Assembly: GCA_944325075.1 (NCBI GenBank)
Contig: CALUYU010000014.1
Coordinates: 1-42,690 of the forward strand
Direction of reading: 5' to 3'
Source: Candidatus Gastranaerophilales bacterium
GTDB taxonomy: Bacteria > Cyanobacteriota > Vampirovibrionia > Gastranaerophilales > Gastranaerophilaceae
DNA length: 42,690 nucleotides
Shown piece by piece: positions 1-8,913 of the stretch. The number at the start of each line of letters is the position of its first letter. The first letter of the stretch is position 1. A program made the position numbers and the translations under genes. The notes under the pieces are model-generated. The model saw only the letters and a program-made list of their open reading frames with translations, had not been told where the DNA came from and ran no database searches.

Positions 1-42
1 CTTTTTGTGACTAAAAATATTAAGTCCCAGTTCATGTTGTTG

Positions 43-193
43 GTCTGAATATTTTTAACGGTGGCTAGATCCTGAAATACTCTGCGAGCACCCTCCCTTG
101 TAAGCCTCCTTTTCGTCGGCAACAAGAGGAGCTGCGAGTTCAGGATGACATGGGAAATTTTTTATCGACCTTTTCTCTATGCGTCCCACACAG
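43..193 (-). repeat. Dispersed palindromic repeat, left copy
   Basis: This block matches the block at about 42243-42336 near the other end of the window, in the same orientation. Positions 139-193 align without gaps to 42282-42336, with only a few mismatches. The core is an inverted repeat, ATCCTGAA (69-76) and TTCAGGAT (139-146). In the right-hand copy the two arms are only 5 nt apart; here a roughly 62-nt segment separates them. On the minus strand the core can encode the CHPELVSGS-type peptide known from palindromic elements in many bacteria. It probably forms part of the leader of a gene beyond the left edge. Identity as a dispersed element is supported by two copies here; genome copy number is unknown. 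Confidence 0.8.
82..138. repeat. Hairpin segment nested in the palindrome, flanked by 7-bp direct repeats
   Basis: CTGCGAG occurs at 82-88 and again at 132-138, bordering the segment that separates the two palindrome arms in the left repeat copy. The interior has an imperfect inverted repeat (CCTCCTT near 105-111 against AAGAGGAG near 124-131). The uninterrupted copy at 42269-42289 lacks all of this. The arrangement looks like a tiny element inserted in the loop with a 7-bp target duplication, but it could equally be a longer natural variant of the repeat. Confidence 0.45.
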
Positions 194-280
194 CGAAGCG
201 TTATAGGGAAGTCCCTCAGGGACAAACCACAACCTACATCTAAAGAAAATTCGTTTTAAGTCCCGAAAGGGTAAATCAAA

Positions 281-308
281 TCTCACGACTAATAGCGCTT
301 TCTTTTTG
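281..308 (-). repeat. 28-bp repeat shared with 42578-42605
   Basis: The 28 bases at 281-308 match those at 42578-42605 at 26 of 28 positions, in the same orientation. In both places the block lies upstream (minus-strand sense) of the palindromic repeat block, so the two ends of the window carry the same ordered set of modules. The rest of 1-348 holds no gene I can support: short reading frames here run through repeats. Confidence 0.75.
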
Positions 309-348
309 CCTGAGGTCTTTGACAAAATTCCCGATAGAAAAACAAATT

Positions 349-1602
349 CTATTCCTGGTCTTGCTCTTGCTCAAGCAGGAGGCGTTCGTATTCAGCTCTT
401 ACTTCTGGATTTTTTTCAAGAAATTCACCCAAAACAAGTTCATAATCAGCCTTTAACGCATCTAATTCTGCAAGCTGAGCATCAATTTCAGGACTGGAAC
501 CGGCCGAATTTAAGACCAAAGTATCATTTTCTATTTTTTGGGCAGCACGAGATATAAGATTAGCCGCAGACTGTTGGTTATGTTCAGCTTTAAGTGCGGC
601 CAATTCCGCCTGCTCTTCATCATATTTTTGAAGCTCACTTTTTCCCATCATTGAATGAGCGGCTTTACCAATTCCCCAGCTGAGAAGTCCGCCGATTATA
701 GCTCCGGCAACGCATCCAACAACATTGCCCACGCCCGGAACAACAGTTCCAATAGCAGTACCCAATGCCGCTCCAGCTTTCATACCTGCCATAAAGCCAA
801 CACTTTCAGCAACAGCTACTCCGGTTGATTTTAAAATTTCTTTTTGCATAGCCTTTGTACCAACCTTTTCTTTAGTCAGCACAAACTTATCATAATCAGC
901 AGCAACTGAAATTAAACTAAATGCGGCATTTCCCTTTACAAACTTTGATGCAGCACGAATTTTAGATGAATTTGCAGACAATATTTTTAATGCAGTATTT
1001 CCGGCCCGCACACCGGTAACCGTTTTTACTCCGTTTGAAAGTTTACCTGTAAATTTGGCAGGTTTTAAGTTCCCGTTAAATTTCGCTTTATATGCTTCAA
1101 GTTTTGCTTTTGCAAAGGCCTTTTCAAATTCCTTAAGCTTTTTAGCCTGCTCTTTACCTCTTAGGCCTTTTGCTTCTTTCAAAAGGCGTCTTGCTTCATC
1201 GTAATAAGCGGATTTAAAAACATTTTTTTTATATTTTAATCGTTTATTGTCAGAAAGCACGTTATATTCTCTTAAATCAAATCTTTTTTCAGGCGGAAGT
1301 TTTCTTTCATATCCCTGAATTGTTTCATAACGCCATGCATTTTTTAGAGTTTGGGCGGGATTTGTCCCCTTTAGCTGACGTATTTCAACTTTTTTACGTA
1401 AATTCCTAATTTTAGCGGATTTGTCTTTTGAAAAAATATCCTTAACTTTCGAGGCACCAGCGCCCGCAAGGCCAAGTCCGGTTCCAATGGCACCTTGTAT
1501 AATAACGCCTTCCTGAAAAGACATATAATCATTATTTAAAGCTACTGTATTAACAGTTAACGCTAATTTTGATAAATTATTCAAATACTCGTGGCGTGAC
1601 AT
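349..1602 (-). CDS. Glycine-zipper protein of unknown function
   Basis: This is a 417-residue protein that I do not recognise as a named family. An early glycine-rich hydrophobic stretch (about residues 33-50, GAIGTGLGLAGAGASKVK) is followed by a long Lys/Arg-rich, mostly helical middle. A glycine zipper lies near residues 270-312 (AGMKAGAALGTAIG, then VVGCVAGAIIGGLLSWGIG), and the tail is acidic and coiled-coil-like. There is no Sec signal peptide. Glycine zippers of this type pack as membrane hairpins in colicin-like toxins, outer-membrane lipoproteins and some effectors; which applies here is unknown. The start is supported by GGGGA about 5 nt upstream of the ATG. Proteins at 1769-2626 and 31800-32594 have the same style, and the motif GASKVK recurs at the C-terminus of the latter. 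Gene reality is likely; function is open. Confidence 0.75.
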   Translation of the reverse strand: MSRHEYLNNLSKLALTVNTVALNNDYMSFQEGVIIQGAIGTGLGLAGAGASKVKDIFSKDKSAKIRNLRKKVEIRQLKGTNPAQTLKNAWRYETIQGYERKLPPEKRFDLREYNVLSDNKRLKYKKNVFKSAYYDEARRLLKEAKGLRGKEQAKKLKEFEKAFAKAKLEAYKAKFNGNLKPAKFTGKLSNGVKTVTGVRAGNTALKILSANSSKIRAASKFVKGNAAFSLISVAADYDKFVLTKEKVGTKAMQKEILKSTGVAVAESVGFMAGMKAGAALGTAIGTVVPGVGNVVGCVAGAIIGGLLSWGIGKAAHSMMGKSELQKYDEEQAELAALKAEHNQQSAANLISRAAQKIENDTLVLNSAGSSPEIDAQLAELDALKADYELVLGEFLEKNPEVRAEYERLLLEQEQDQE

Positions 1603-1703
1603 ATTTTCCCCGTATTAAAAATTTCCCCTTGTAAATATATAAAGTATTTTCAGGTCAAAAAAATTACCAGTTTTACACAAATGTAAAGAAAAATTAAGAA
1701 GAA

Positions 1704-1739
1704 AAATCCGGCAACAGAACCATTAGAGTTACCGGATTT
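1704..1739 (-). terminator. Intrinsic terminator after the 1769-2626 gene
   Basis: AAATCCGG (1704-1711) pairs with CCGGATTT (1732-1739), with a further AAC/GTT pairing after one mismatch. On the minus strand the stem is followed by TTTCTTCTT. It lies 30 nt past the stop codon of the minus-strand gene. Confidence 0.75.
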
Positions 1740-1768
1740 AAACGTATTATTTAATTTAGACGTATATT

Positions 1769-2626
1769 TTAAGATTTTGTGTCAAGGCCAACTCCACCGG
1801 CAGCAAGATTTTGTGCGAACAATTGCGGATTACTTAAATAAGCCTGCTGTAACTGATACAACATATACTGGTCAGCCGACATACCACCGTTAGCAATCGG
1901 GTTGGTAGATCCGGTATCAAAACCGCCTTTAGCTTGAGCAATTTCTTCTTTTGCTTCTTTTTTCATATCGTTCTTCTGTGCAGTATAGCTTTTTCCAACA
2001 ACCAAACTTGTTAACATATCACCAAGCATACCGCCGACAATACCGCCAAGGAAAGGACAAACCGGACATAAAGCAGCACCTAAAGCAAAACCAACAACAC
2101 CGCCGGCTGCTCTTGCCCCAGCTTTTACAACTTCACCGGCACCTGTTACCAAACCGCCTTCCCAAGTTGCTGTCGCAATATTCGGGAGTTCAGTTGCAAG
2201 AAAAAGTAATGAACCTATTAAAGGCATTTTTCCTGCCAGGGATTTTCCTACACCTTTAACACTACCCCAAAGACCTGACTTACCAGCAGCCTTTGCAGCA
2301 TCTCCTCCGGTTTTCCAGGCAGTTCTTGCATCAGGAAAAATATTCTTTATATTTTTCCACATCGCTTTGAAAAATCCGCCTTCCTGATTAATCAACACTT
2401 TATTATGATTTTCTGAAGCGATAAAAGCATCTTTAATTTTACTTCCTAAATTTTTATATCCGGTACCGCCAACATACTTGCCGGCTGAATTTTTTGTCCC
2501 TTTAATTGAAGACTTTAAAGTATTGCAAAAAACTTCTCCGCCAGTTCCTAAAGCGAAATCCGGAGCCATTTTTAAACCACGTTTTGCATAATTCCATACT
2601 TTACCTAAAGTAACAGCACTAATCAT
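1769..2626 (-). CDS. Glycine-zipper membrane-active protein of unknown function
   Basis: This 285-residue protein is basic in its first half and has a glycine/alanine-rich region at about residues 150-215. Two hydrophobic hairpins there (AAGGVVGFALGAALCPVC and PFLGGIVGGMLGDMLTSLVV) have the spacing of a glycine zipper, with a CPVCP motif between them. A charged KKEAKEE segment and a Gln/Ser/Gly-rich tail follow. No signal peptide is visible. AGGTAGG lies close upstream of the ATG and serves as the ribosome site. It is probably a paralogue in style of the neighbour at 349-1602, from which it is separated by its own terminator, so the two are separate transcription units. Its function is unknown; membrane insertion is inference. 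Confidence 0.75.
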   Translation of the reverse strand: MISAVTLGKVWNYAKRGLKMAPDFALGTGGEVFCNTLKSSIKGTKNSAGKYVGGTGYKNLGSKIKDAFIASENHNKVLINQEGGFFKAMWKNIKNIFPDARTAWKTGGDAAKAAGKSGLWGSVKGVGKSLAGKMPLIGSLLFLATELPNIATATWEGGLVTGAGEVVKAGARAAGGVVGFALGAALCPVCPFLGGIVGGMLGDMLTSLVVGKSYTAQKNDMKKEAKEEIAQAKGGFDTGSTNPIANGGMSADQYMLYQLQQAYLSNPQLFAQNLAAGGVGLDTKS

Positions 2627-2751
2627 AATTTACCTACCTATAAGTAACCTTTAACTAACCTTATATATAAAAAGAAATTTTGTTCTCTAAAATTGCCATA
2701 AAAAAATAAAAAGTAACAAAAGTTTACAAAATTAATTAACCGACCATTTAC

Positions 2752-2779
2752 TTTACTAATAACTTTTTTCTGGTAAAAT
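2752..2779 (+). promoter_or_regulatory. Promoter of the AI-2E family gene
   Basis: TTTACT (2752-2757), a 16-bp spacer and TAAAAT (2774-2779), preceded by TGG, form an extended -10 promoter. The transcript would begin near 2786, with a short leader holding the GAGAGGG ribosome site. Confidence 0.6.
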
Positions 2780-2803
2780 ACACTTAAATAAAGAGAGGGA
2801 TAT

Positions 2804-3841
2804 ATGCTAAAAAGGATTTTAACATACAAAAACATTATTTTTATAATACTTGTTGTCGCATTACTGCTTATCATACCGAAGATTGTAAACATACTGCTGT
2901 TATTTTTTGCGGCATTTGTAATAGCATGCGCGCTAAATCCATATGTTATAAAAATGGAAAAATATATGGGAAGAAAACTTGCTTCATTAATAGCGGTTTT
3001 AGTAAGCTGTATTGCAATATTTGCACTATTTTTACCAGTACTGATTATGACTTTTAAGGAAGTTAAAACATTTTTAATGAACATTCCTCAAAAGGTTAGC
3101 GCGCTCATAGCATATATTAACTCAACTACAATATTCGGAAAAAAACTCTCTGACATTGTAACATTCGATAGCATATTGGCAAACAAAAACGACATAGCCG
3201 GAAACCTTGTAAACCAATCCTGGAGTATAACCCTTGGACTGTTTGAAGTTGCAGTGATAGCAGTTGCATTAATGATGATTGTATATTACCTCCTTGAGGA
3301 TAAAGAGCATCTTCGTAATAAATTTCTTGAATTTTTTCCTCAGGACATAAAGGAAAAAGCAAATAATATATTAAGAACTATAAGCAGCAAAGTCGGCGGA
3401 TATGTCAGCGCCCAAATTCTTTCAATGGCCGCAGTTGGCCTGATGACCATGATATTTTTAATATTCCTTGGAGTTGATTATTCCCTTTTGCTTGGGCTTA
3501 TAACCGGGATTTTAGATATTGTACCAATAGCAGGGCCTACAATTGCATTGGGCATAATATTCCTTGTTGCATATCCGTTCAGTTTAGGAAAAGGTCTGCT
3601 GATTTTTGCTCTGTTCTTAATAGTTCAGCAATTATCAAACTATATTGTACGCCCGATTGTGTTTGGGAAATGGATGGAATTACATCCGCTAATGATTTTT
3701 TTAGCTTTATTTCTTGCCCAACAGTTCCTTGGTTTTTGGGGCGTAATTTTATCTCCGGCAATCGCCGCAACTGTTTGCGTTTTAATTGATGAACTTTACC
3801 TAAAGCCAATGAACGAAAAAACCGAGGCCAAGAATGAATAA
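2804..3841 (+). CDS. AI-2E family transporter (PerM/YdiK-like)
   Basis: This is a 345-residue integral membrane protein of the AI-2E transporter (UPF0118) superfamily. Two hydrophobic segments open the protein (about residues 10-45), a third follows at 60-85, and a soluble region lies at about 90-140. A C-terminal bundle carries the family-typical stretch DIVPIAGPTIALGIIF and the PRIVFGKWMELHP-like region near residue 285 (here RPIVFGKWMELHP). Members export small molecules or ions (autoinducer-2, sodium/proton and others), and sequence does not tell which. GAGAGGG lies 5 nt before the ATG. The stop overlaps the start of the radical SAM gene by 8 nt, so the two are translationally coupled and perhaps functionally linked. 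Confidence 0.85.
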   Translation: MLKRILTYKNIIFIILVVALLLIIPKIVNILLLFFAAFVIACALNPYVIKMEKYMGRKLASLIAVLVSCIAIFALFLPVLIMTFKEVKTFLMNIPQKVSALIAYINSTTIFGKKLSDIVTFDSILANKNDIAGNLVNQSWSITLGLFEVAVIAVALMMIVYYLLEDKEHLRNKFLEFFPQDIKEKANNILRTISSKVGGYVSAQILSMAAVGLMTMIFLIFLGVDYSLLLGLITGILDIVPIAGPTIALGIIFLVAYPFSLGKGLLIFALFLIVQQLSNYIVRPIVFGKWMELHPLMIFLALFLAQQFLGFWGVILSPAIAATVCVLIDELYLKPMNEKTEAKNE

Positions 3842-5393
3842 TACAGAAATTCTTCTCTACATGCCCAAAACTAAAAAAAAAGCAGAGGCAAATATATGGA
3901 TGATATTTCCGGGGCCGGAAGCATTTGCACTTTCATCATTAGGGTATCTGTGGCTGTTTAAAACTATTGACGAATTGGAAAATATTAATATAGAACGGGT
4001 CTATACTGATACCCAAAGAACACACTTTAATGCAGAAGATATTGATTTAGCAGGATTTTCTTTCACATTTGATACAGATTTTATAAATATTTTCTCAATA
4101 CTTGAAAAGCAGAATATTCCTATAAGAAAATCTGAACGTCAAGAAAAATTTCCGCTAATATTTGCAGGCGGGCCGGTTGTAACAGCCAACCCAACTCCAT
4201 ATGAGGACTTTTTTGACTTTTTCATTATAGGAGACGGTGAAGAGGCAAACCTAAAAGTTATAAACCTCTACACCCAAAATAAACATTTGAATAAAAAAGA
4301 ATTATTAAATCTGATATCTGAAGTAGAAGGGGTATATGTTCCGCAAATAAATAAAAGTGTAGCTAAACTAACCAAACGATTAGATGAATGTATTTACACG
4401 CCGGTTCTGAGCAAAAAAGCCTTTTTCCCAAACACTTTTATAATGGAGGCCGCAAGAGGCTGCTCAAACAGATGCGGATTTTGTCTTGCCTCATATCTTA
4501 ACCTTCCGTTCAGGTTTATGCCGTATGAAGACTTGATAAATACCATTGAACTAGGTTTAAAATATACTAATAAAATTGCGCTGCTGGGTGCACAATTAAG
4601 TGCTCATCCTAATTTTGCAGAAATATGCAATTATGTGCATAAAAAGATACAAAACGGTAATAAAATAGAAATGAGTGTTTCGTCACTGCGTGTAGATGCA
4701 ATCACTCCGGAAATAATGAATACTCTGGTAGCCTGTGGACAAAGAAACGTAACACTTGCTATTGAGGCAGGGAGTGAGCGGTTAAGAAAAGTTATTAATA
4801 AAAATCTGACAAAAGATCAAATATTTAAAGCCGTTGAAATTGCCAAGGATTGCGGATTAAAGGGCTTTAAATTTTACGGAATGCTCGGACTTCCAACGGA
4901 AAATTATGATGACCTAAATGAAATGATTATGCTCGCAAAAGAAATTAAGGATCTATACAAAGGTTTCGACATTTCATTTGGTTTTTCAACCTTTATCCCA
5001 AAGCCAAATACTCCGTTTCAGTGGTGCGGCCGAGAAAAGACAAAATTGCTTGAAGAAAAAAGCGAATATATAAAAAAAGAAATGCATAAAATAGGGATTA
5101 AGGCTGGTGTATCAAGTGCAAAATGGGATTACTGGCAGGCCGTTTTGTCACGCGGAGACCAAAATCTGGGTGATTTTGTTGAAGATGTTTACAGAAACGG
5201 CGGGAAACTCGGAGCTTATAAACAATCCGCAAAAAAATACAATATAAATACGGATTATTATGCTTGCGAAAATTGGGAATTTAATCAACCGCTTGCCTGG
5301 GATTTTATAGAAATTAAACCCGGAAAGAATTTTTTAATAAAAGAAAACCAGAGACTATTATCTATATCCACCAATAGAGTTTCTGAGATTTAG
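3834..5393 (+). CDS. B12-binding domain radical SAM protein
   Basis: This 519-residue protein has a B12-binding-like Rossmann domain at about residues 10-165 (note FAGGPVVTANPTPYEDFFDF and IGDGEEAN). A radical SAM core follows, with the CX3CX2C cluster motif at C210, C214 and C217 (GCSNRCGFC). Later landmarks are a glycine-rich SAM-binding segment (AIEAGSERLR) and KFYGMLGLPTE. The architecture matches the family of uncharacterised cobalamin-type radical SAM enzymes related to the N-terminal half of the tRNA/TIGR03960 proteins. Such enzymes typically methylate or rearrange unactivated carbons; the substrate is unknown. It overlaps the upstream transporter gene by 8 nt and its stop overlaps the convergent protease gene by 4 nt. 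Confidence 0.88.
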   Translation: MNNTEILLYMPKTKKKAEANIWMIFPGPEAFALSSLGYLWLFKTIDELENINIERVYTDTQRTHFNAEDIDLAGFSFTFDTDFINIFSILEKQNIPIRKSERQEKFPLIFAGGPVVTANPTPYEDFFDFFIIGDGEEANLKVINLYTQNKHLNKKELLNLISEVEGVYVPQINKSVAKLTKRLDECIYTPVLSKKAFFPNTFIMEAARGCSNRCGFCLASYLNLPFRFMPYEDLINTIELGLKYTNKIALLGAQLSAHPNFAEICNYVHKKIQNGNKIEMSVSSLRVDAITPEIMNTLVACGQRNVTLAIEAGSERLRKVINKNLTKDQIFKAVEIAKDCGLKGFKFYGMLGLPTENYDDLNEMIMLAKEIKDLYKGFDISFGFSTFIPKPNTPFQWCGREKTKLLEEKSEYIKKEMHKIGIKAGVSSAKWDYWQAVLSRGDQNLGDFVEDVYRNGGKLGAYKQSAKKYNINTDYYACENWEFNQPLAWDFIEIKPGKNFLIKENQRLLSISTNRVSEI

Positions 5394-6787
5394 ACAATGA
5401 AGTTTAATAGTTCTTTTATGTCATCTTCAAGCGTATTGCCGGTTGTAAAGTTTGCATAACCTTTATAAGCAATTGTACCATCTTCCCTAAGCGTATCTTC
5501 ATTATATGCCATATTTTCTTCATGGCCATGCTCTAATACACTATCTTTATAAGGATCAGCGTCCTCGTCATAAGCCTCTAAATCGTGAAAAGATAATCCG
5601 CCTCCATCGCCGGTTGGAAGGTATATATCTCCATAAGTTAATTGATTTAAGTTCAGATCCATAAAAATCTGGTCAACCGCAACTTGTGTTGAAGAACTCC
5701 AGTTTGCAGAAATAATCTGATCTCTAAAATCATCTTCAATCATTTCGCAAGTATTATAAGTAACGACTTCATTTGTAATATGTGTTGAGTGGATAAGCTC
5801 ATGGGCAAGAATTGAGGCAAAATAAGCAGATGAAAAATTATAATAAACCTCATCTGATGCCAAAACCATTGCGGCGTAAGCCTCATTTATATCTGCCTGT
5901 GTAATATCGTCTTCAAATAAATAATCAAATTCACCGTTATTTATAGCATTTCTCAATTGTGTTTCATTTGTATAAGGGCGATCAATCATAAAGACGCTTG
6001 CATTAAAAATAATGCTCCTGTTTGTCTGCTGTAGAGCCCCGACATTTTCATTGGCATGATCTTCCGGATTTAGATAGTATGAAGTGTTATAAGCACTTGA
6101 ATATGCCCCGAGAACAACATAGCCGTCCTCGGACGATTCCTGAAAATATTCATCGTTTCCAAAACCTATCGGGAAATCACAATTTTCGATTGATTTACGT
6201 AATCTTAATAAAAATGACAACTTAACTTCAGACTCACCATTTGCCTTTCCTTCGGCAACTCTTTCGTCATAATTATTAATATAATCATCAAGCCAGTTTA
6301 CAAGTAACTGAATACCTCCTTCGATGATTTTTTGTTGAACTTCCGTATTATAATTATCACTATATTGAATTGATTTAAGAATATTTGTTGTATCGGTTTT
6401 TTCGCTAATATTTTTGCCGGATGACACACTTGCTGTAGAATTAAGTGTACTAAGAGTTTCTTCATAGCTGACAAATCCAATGTCTTTTGCCTGGAATGTA
6501 TTACTAACGCTGGCCACGACAAGATCTGATGAAGCAGAAGTATTAGCTTGCAGCAGAGCATTTATCTGATCTTCTTCTGTTTGAAGTTTTTCAATTTCAG
6601 ACTGAACATCTCCTGAAAGAACATCCTCATCAGCATAAACTACACCGCCTAACTGTGAAAAATCAAACCTGTTTGTCACTGTCAAAAAAGACGGCCCCGC
6701 CTGAACCTCGGTAGCAAGACTGCTTACAAGGTTTTCTGATAAGTTATTATAATACTTATTTAATTGTAGGGAATTAACTTCTGTCAT
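5390..6787 (-). CDS. Zincin-type metalloprotease with no signal peptide
   Basis: This 465-residue acidic protein carries the zinc-protease motif HELIH at residues 329-333 (AHELIHSTHI), inside a predicted helix. E348 or E351 is placed 15-18 residues downstream as a possible third, gluzincin-style ligand. H336 is an alternative ligand. The N-terminal 150 residues are Ser/Thr/Gln-rich and low in hydrophobicity, and no Sec signal or transmembrane helix is visible. I cannot assign a MEROPS family. It begins 6 nt after the GLUG-repeat gene, without a clear ribosome site, so it is probably translated by coupling from that gene. Its Thr/Ser/Asn-rich composition resembles exported surface proteins. 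Protease activity is inference from the motif. Confidence 0.72.
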   Translation of the reverse strand: MTEVNSLQLNKYYNNLSENLVSSLATEVQAGPSFLTVTNRFDFSQLGGVVYADEDVLSGDVQSEIEKLQTEEDQINALLQANTSASSDLVVASVSNTFQAKDIGFVSYEETLSTLNSTASVSSGKNISEKTDTTNILKSIQYSDNYNTEVQQKIIEGGIQLLVNWLDDYINNYDERVAEGKANGESEVKLSFLLRLRKSIENCDFPIGFGNDEYFQESSEDGYVVLGAYSSAYNTSYYLNPEDHANENVGALQQTNRSIIFNASVFMIDRPYTNETQLRNAINNGEFDYLFEDDITQADINEAYAAMVLASDEVYYNFSSAYFASILAHELIHSTHITNEVVTYNTCEMIEDDFRDQIISANWSSSTQVAVDQIFMDLNLNQLTYGDIYLPTGDGGGLSFHDLEAYDEDADPYKDSVLEHGHEENMAYNEDTLREDGTIAYKGYANFTTGNTLEDDIKELLNFIV

Positions 6788-6793
6788 ATTATA

Positions 6794-8824
6794 TTAGCCA
6801 AATGTTTTAAATGATCTTTCTACATTCTTATTAAGAACATTTTTAATGCTCTCTTCTTCTGCCAGATAGGCATTATATTGGGTATCAATTTTTTTCTGGT
6901 CTAATTCATAACGCTTATCTTTTGCCTGAATTTCCTGCATGCTTTTGTTATATTCAGCTTCTGCTTTATCAACAGCAGCCTGTTCAGTTTCATCTGTTAT
7001 TGATGAACAAGAGCTTAACGCAACAGTTTCATAAAATAATCCGTTAATCGAAATAGCCTGTGTAGACTCGCTGTCTGATTCTTTAACCAGAGTATATGCT
7101 CCGCTTCTAAGACCCTGCTCTAAAGCAAGTGATGAGATAGAAAATCCCGGATCTTCAACAAGCTGCGTTTCATAAACATCAATTTCAGTATATACCGGCT
7201 TTTGCTGATAACCAATAGGTTCTGCATCAGTATCAGGAACGGATTCAGTGCCATCCTTGGTTAAACCTGCCGCCTGCAAGGCTGTAAGGTTTAAAACCGG
7301 AAGGTTATTATTTTGTGCACTAAGCTGGTTCTGCTCATCATAGCCGGCCGCCCCCGGATTTAACCAGGTATAAACCTTACTTCCATCCGGAAGAGTTTCC
7401 TCTGCATTTGCAATGGAGTCAGGCTGGATTCTTGAGCCGCTTGAAAAACTAGGATTTTCATCATTTTCCCAATACAACACGTCATTATTATTACGTGTAT
7501 CCAATGCAATCATATTACTTACATTTGATTCAATAACCGGCCCCCAATTAGCAAGGTCGGATCCGTTTATCGGATCACCGTTAGCTGTCGTAATACTTCC
7601 TAAAGATATACAATTAGAGATTATTGTTTCGTAAGTATCATCTCCAATGAAAGCATTTATTGAATTAGAGTAATCTGTTCCTGTGCCAAGTGAAATATTA
7701 ACATCAGAATAACAGTTCTCAATAACATTATCAGGGTCTCCGTAAGCCGGATTAATGTTTGCGCCAATAAAACCGCCAATATAGCCAAAACTATCATCCG
7801 CATTAGGAATACTGATGGAACCCTGAACAGAAGTATTTCTTATAGAGCCGTTGTTGTAACCCACAATACCGCCGACTCCGCATCGCTCAGAATCATATCC
7901 CTGAGTATAATCTTTGTTTTGAAGATTACAGGTCAAATTGAGATTTGTAACATTACAGTTTTCAATTAGACCGCCGTCTCCAAGGTAGCCTGCAATACCG
8001 CCGATTGAATCTGTTTCAGCAGAAATTACGGCTCCATCAATGTTCACATTTTTAACCGTTCCGTAAACATCTCTAAATAATCCCTGAGTCCCGTTTAATC
8101 CGGTAATTGTAACCCCGTTTCCATCAAAAATTCCCTGGAAGAAAGGTATACCGGTGCTGGTATATTTTGACATGTCAACGGAATCAATATCAAATGCATA
8201 ATTTTGCTGAAGTGCATTATCAAGCGTTCCAGCAACAGCTTCATTCTGTAAAAGTTCATAAATAGCCTCAAAACCTTGTTGTGATTTAATAACAATTGAA
8301 TTTAATTCTTTTTCTTCACCATTAATGGTGGTAGTGTATGACTGAACAGCCAAATCATCTTCAGTTAGCCCCAAAGAATCTACTATTGCTTGCATTTTTT
8401 CGATATCACCGGCTGCAGTTGCAGAGGGTTCTTCAAAACCCGAAACTTCAACTTCCTTTGTAGGATAAATAGGTTTTGTATAATCCGGTTCCCATCCGGT
8501 TTGAACTGTTTCCTTTTCACCTGTTGCAACTTTCTGCCAGCTGTATCCTAAAATAGAACTACCATCAGAGACCATAAGTCCCTGCGATTTCAAATTCGCA
8601 ATAGTAATATACTCACTCTTAGTATAAGATCCATCCGCAGAAAAAATATTTGTATTTAAAAACAGTCTGCTTGAATTTAACGCTTTTATATATTTTTCCT
8701 GGATAGCCTCGGTATCCATTGCAAGGCGGGTCTTTGCGTCGGAAACACTCTGACCCTTTAATGATAAATTATTAAGTTGAGCTGTAAGGTATAATAACCT
8801 TGCCTGAGAAGCAGACATTCCCAT
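6794..8824 (-). CDS. GLUG-repeat surface-type protein with coiled-coil ends
   Basis: This is a 676-residue protein. The N-terminus (MGMSASQARLLYLTAQLNN) and the C-terminal 75 residues are charged, helical and coiled-coil-like. The middle (about residues 215-400) carries GLUG-type repeats: GIFDGNGVTITGL, GGIAGYLGDGGLIENCNV, GGIVGYNNGSIRNTSV and GGFIGANIN, which normally form a beta-helix in adhesins and IgA-protease-like surface proteins. There is no signal peptide, although the repeats belong to exported proteins. AAGGAA lies about 9 nt before the ATG. It is first in a two-gene unit with the zincin protease. The combination suggests an adhesin or matrix protein with a partner protease, but the export route is unclear. 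Confidence 0.78.
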   Translation of the reverse strand: MGMSASQARLLYLTAQLNNLSLKGQSVSDAKTRLAMDTEAIQEKYIKALNSSRLFLNTNIFSADGSYTKSEYITIANLKSQGLMVSDGSSILGYSWQKVATGEKETVQTGWEPDYTKPIYPTKEVEVSGFEEPSATAAGDIEKMQAIVDSLGLTEDDLAVQSYTTTINGEEKELNSIVIKSQQGFEAIYELLQNEAVAGTLDNALQQNYAFDIDSVDMSKYTSTGIPFFQGIFDGNGVTITGLNGTQGLFRDVYGTVKNVNIDGAVISAETDSIGGIAGYLGDGGLIENCNVTNLNLTCNLQNKDYTQGYDSERCGVGGIVGYNNGSIRNTSVQGSISIPNADDSFGYIGGFIGANINPAYGDPDNVIENCYSDVNISLGTGTDYSNSINAFIGDDTYETIISNCISLGSITTANGDPINGSDLANWGPVIESNVSNMIALDTRNNNDVLYWENDENPSFSSGSRIQPDSIANAEETLPDGSKVYTWLNPGAAGYDEQNQLSAQNNNLPVLNLTALQAAGLTKDGTESVPDTDAEPIGYQQKPVYTEIDVYETQLVEDPGFSISSLALEQGLRSGAYTLVKESDSESTQAISINGLFYETVALSSCSSITDETEQAAVDKAEAEYNKSMQEIQAKDKRYELDQKKIDTQYNAYLAEEESIKNVLNKNVERSFKTFG

Positions 8825-8913
8825 AATATCTATTCCTTTTGTTTTTCCTTATACTTTTTATCGGAATAAACAAAGGAATACTTTAGCAATGGTTAAAAAA
8901 ATTTAAAAATTTG

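Noticed and set aside
140-325. 61-codon minus-strand frame at the left end
   Set aside because: It lies entirely in the repeat block shared with the right end, has no ribosome site and reads repeat-derived peptide; better seen as leader sequence.
2638-3084. 148-codon minus-strand frame
   Set aside because: Antisense to the well-supported AI-2E transporter gene and its promoter, with low-complexity hydrophobic composition from the opposite strand of membrane helices.
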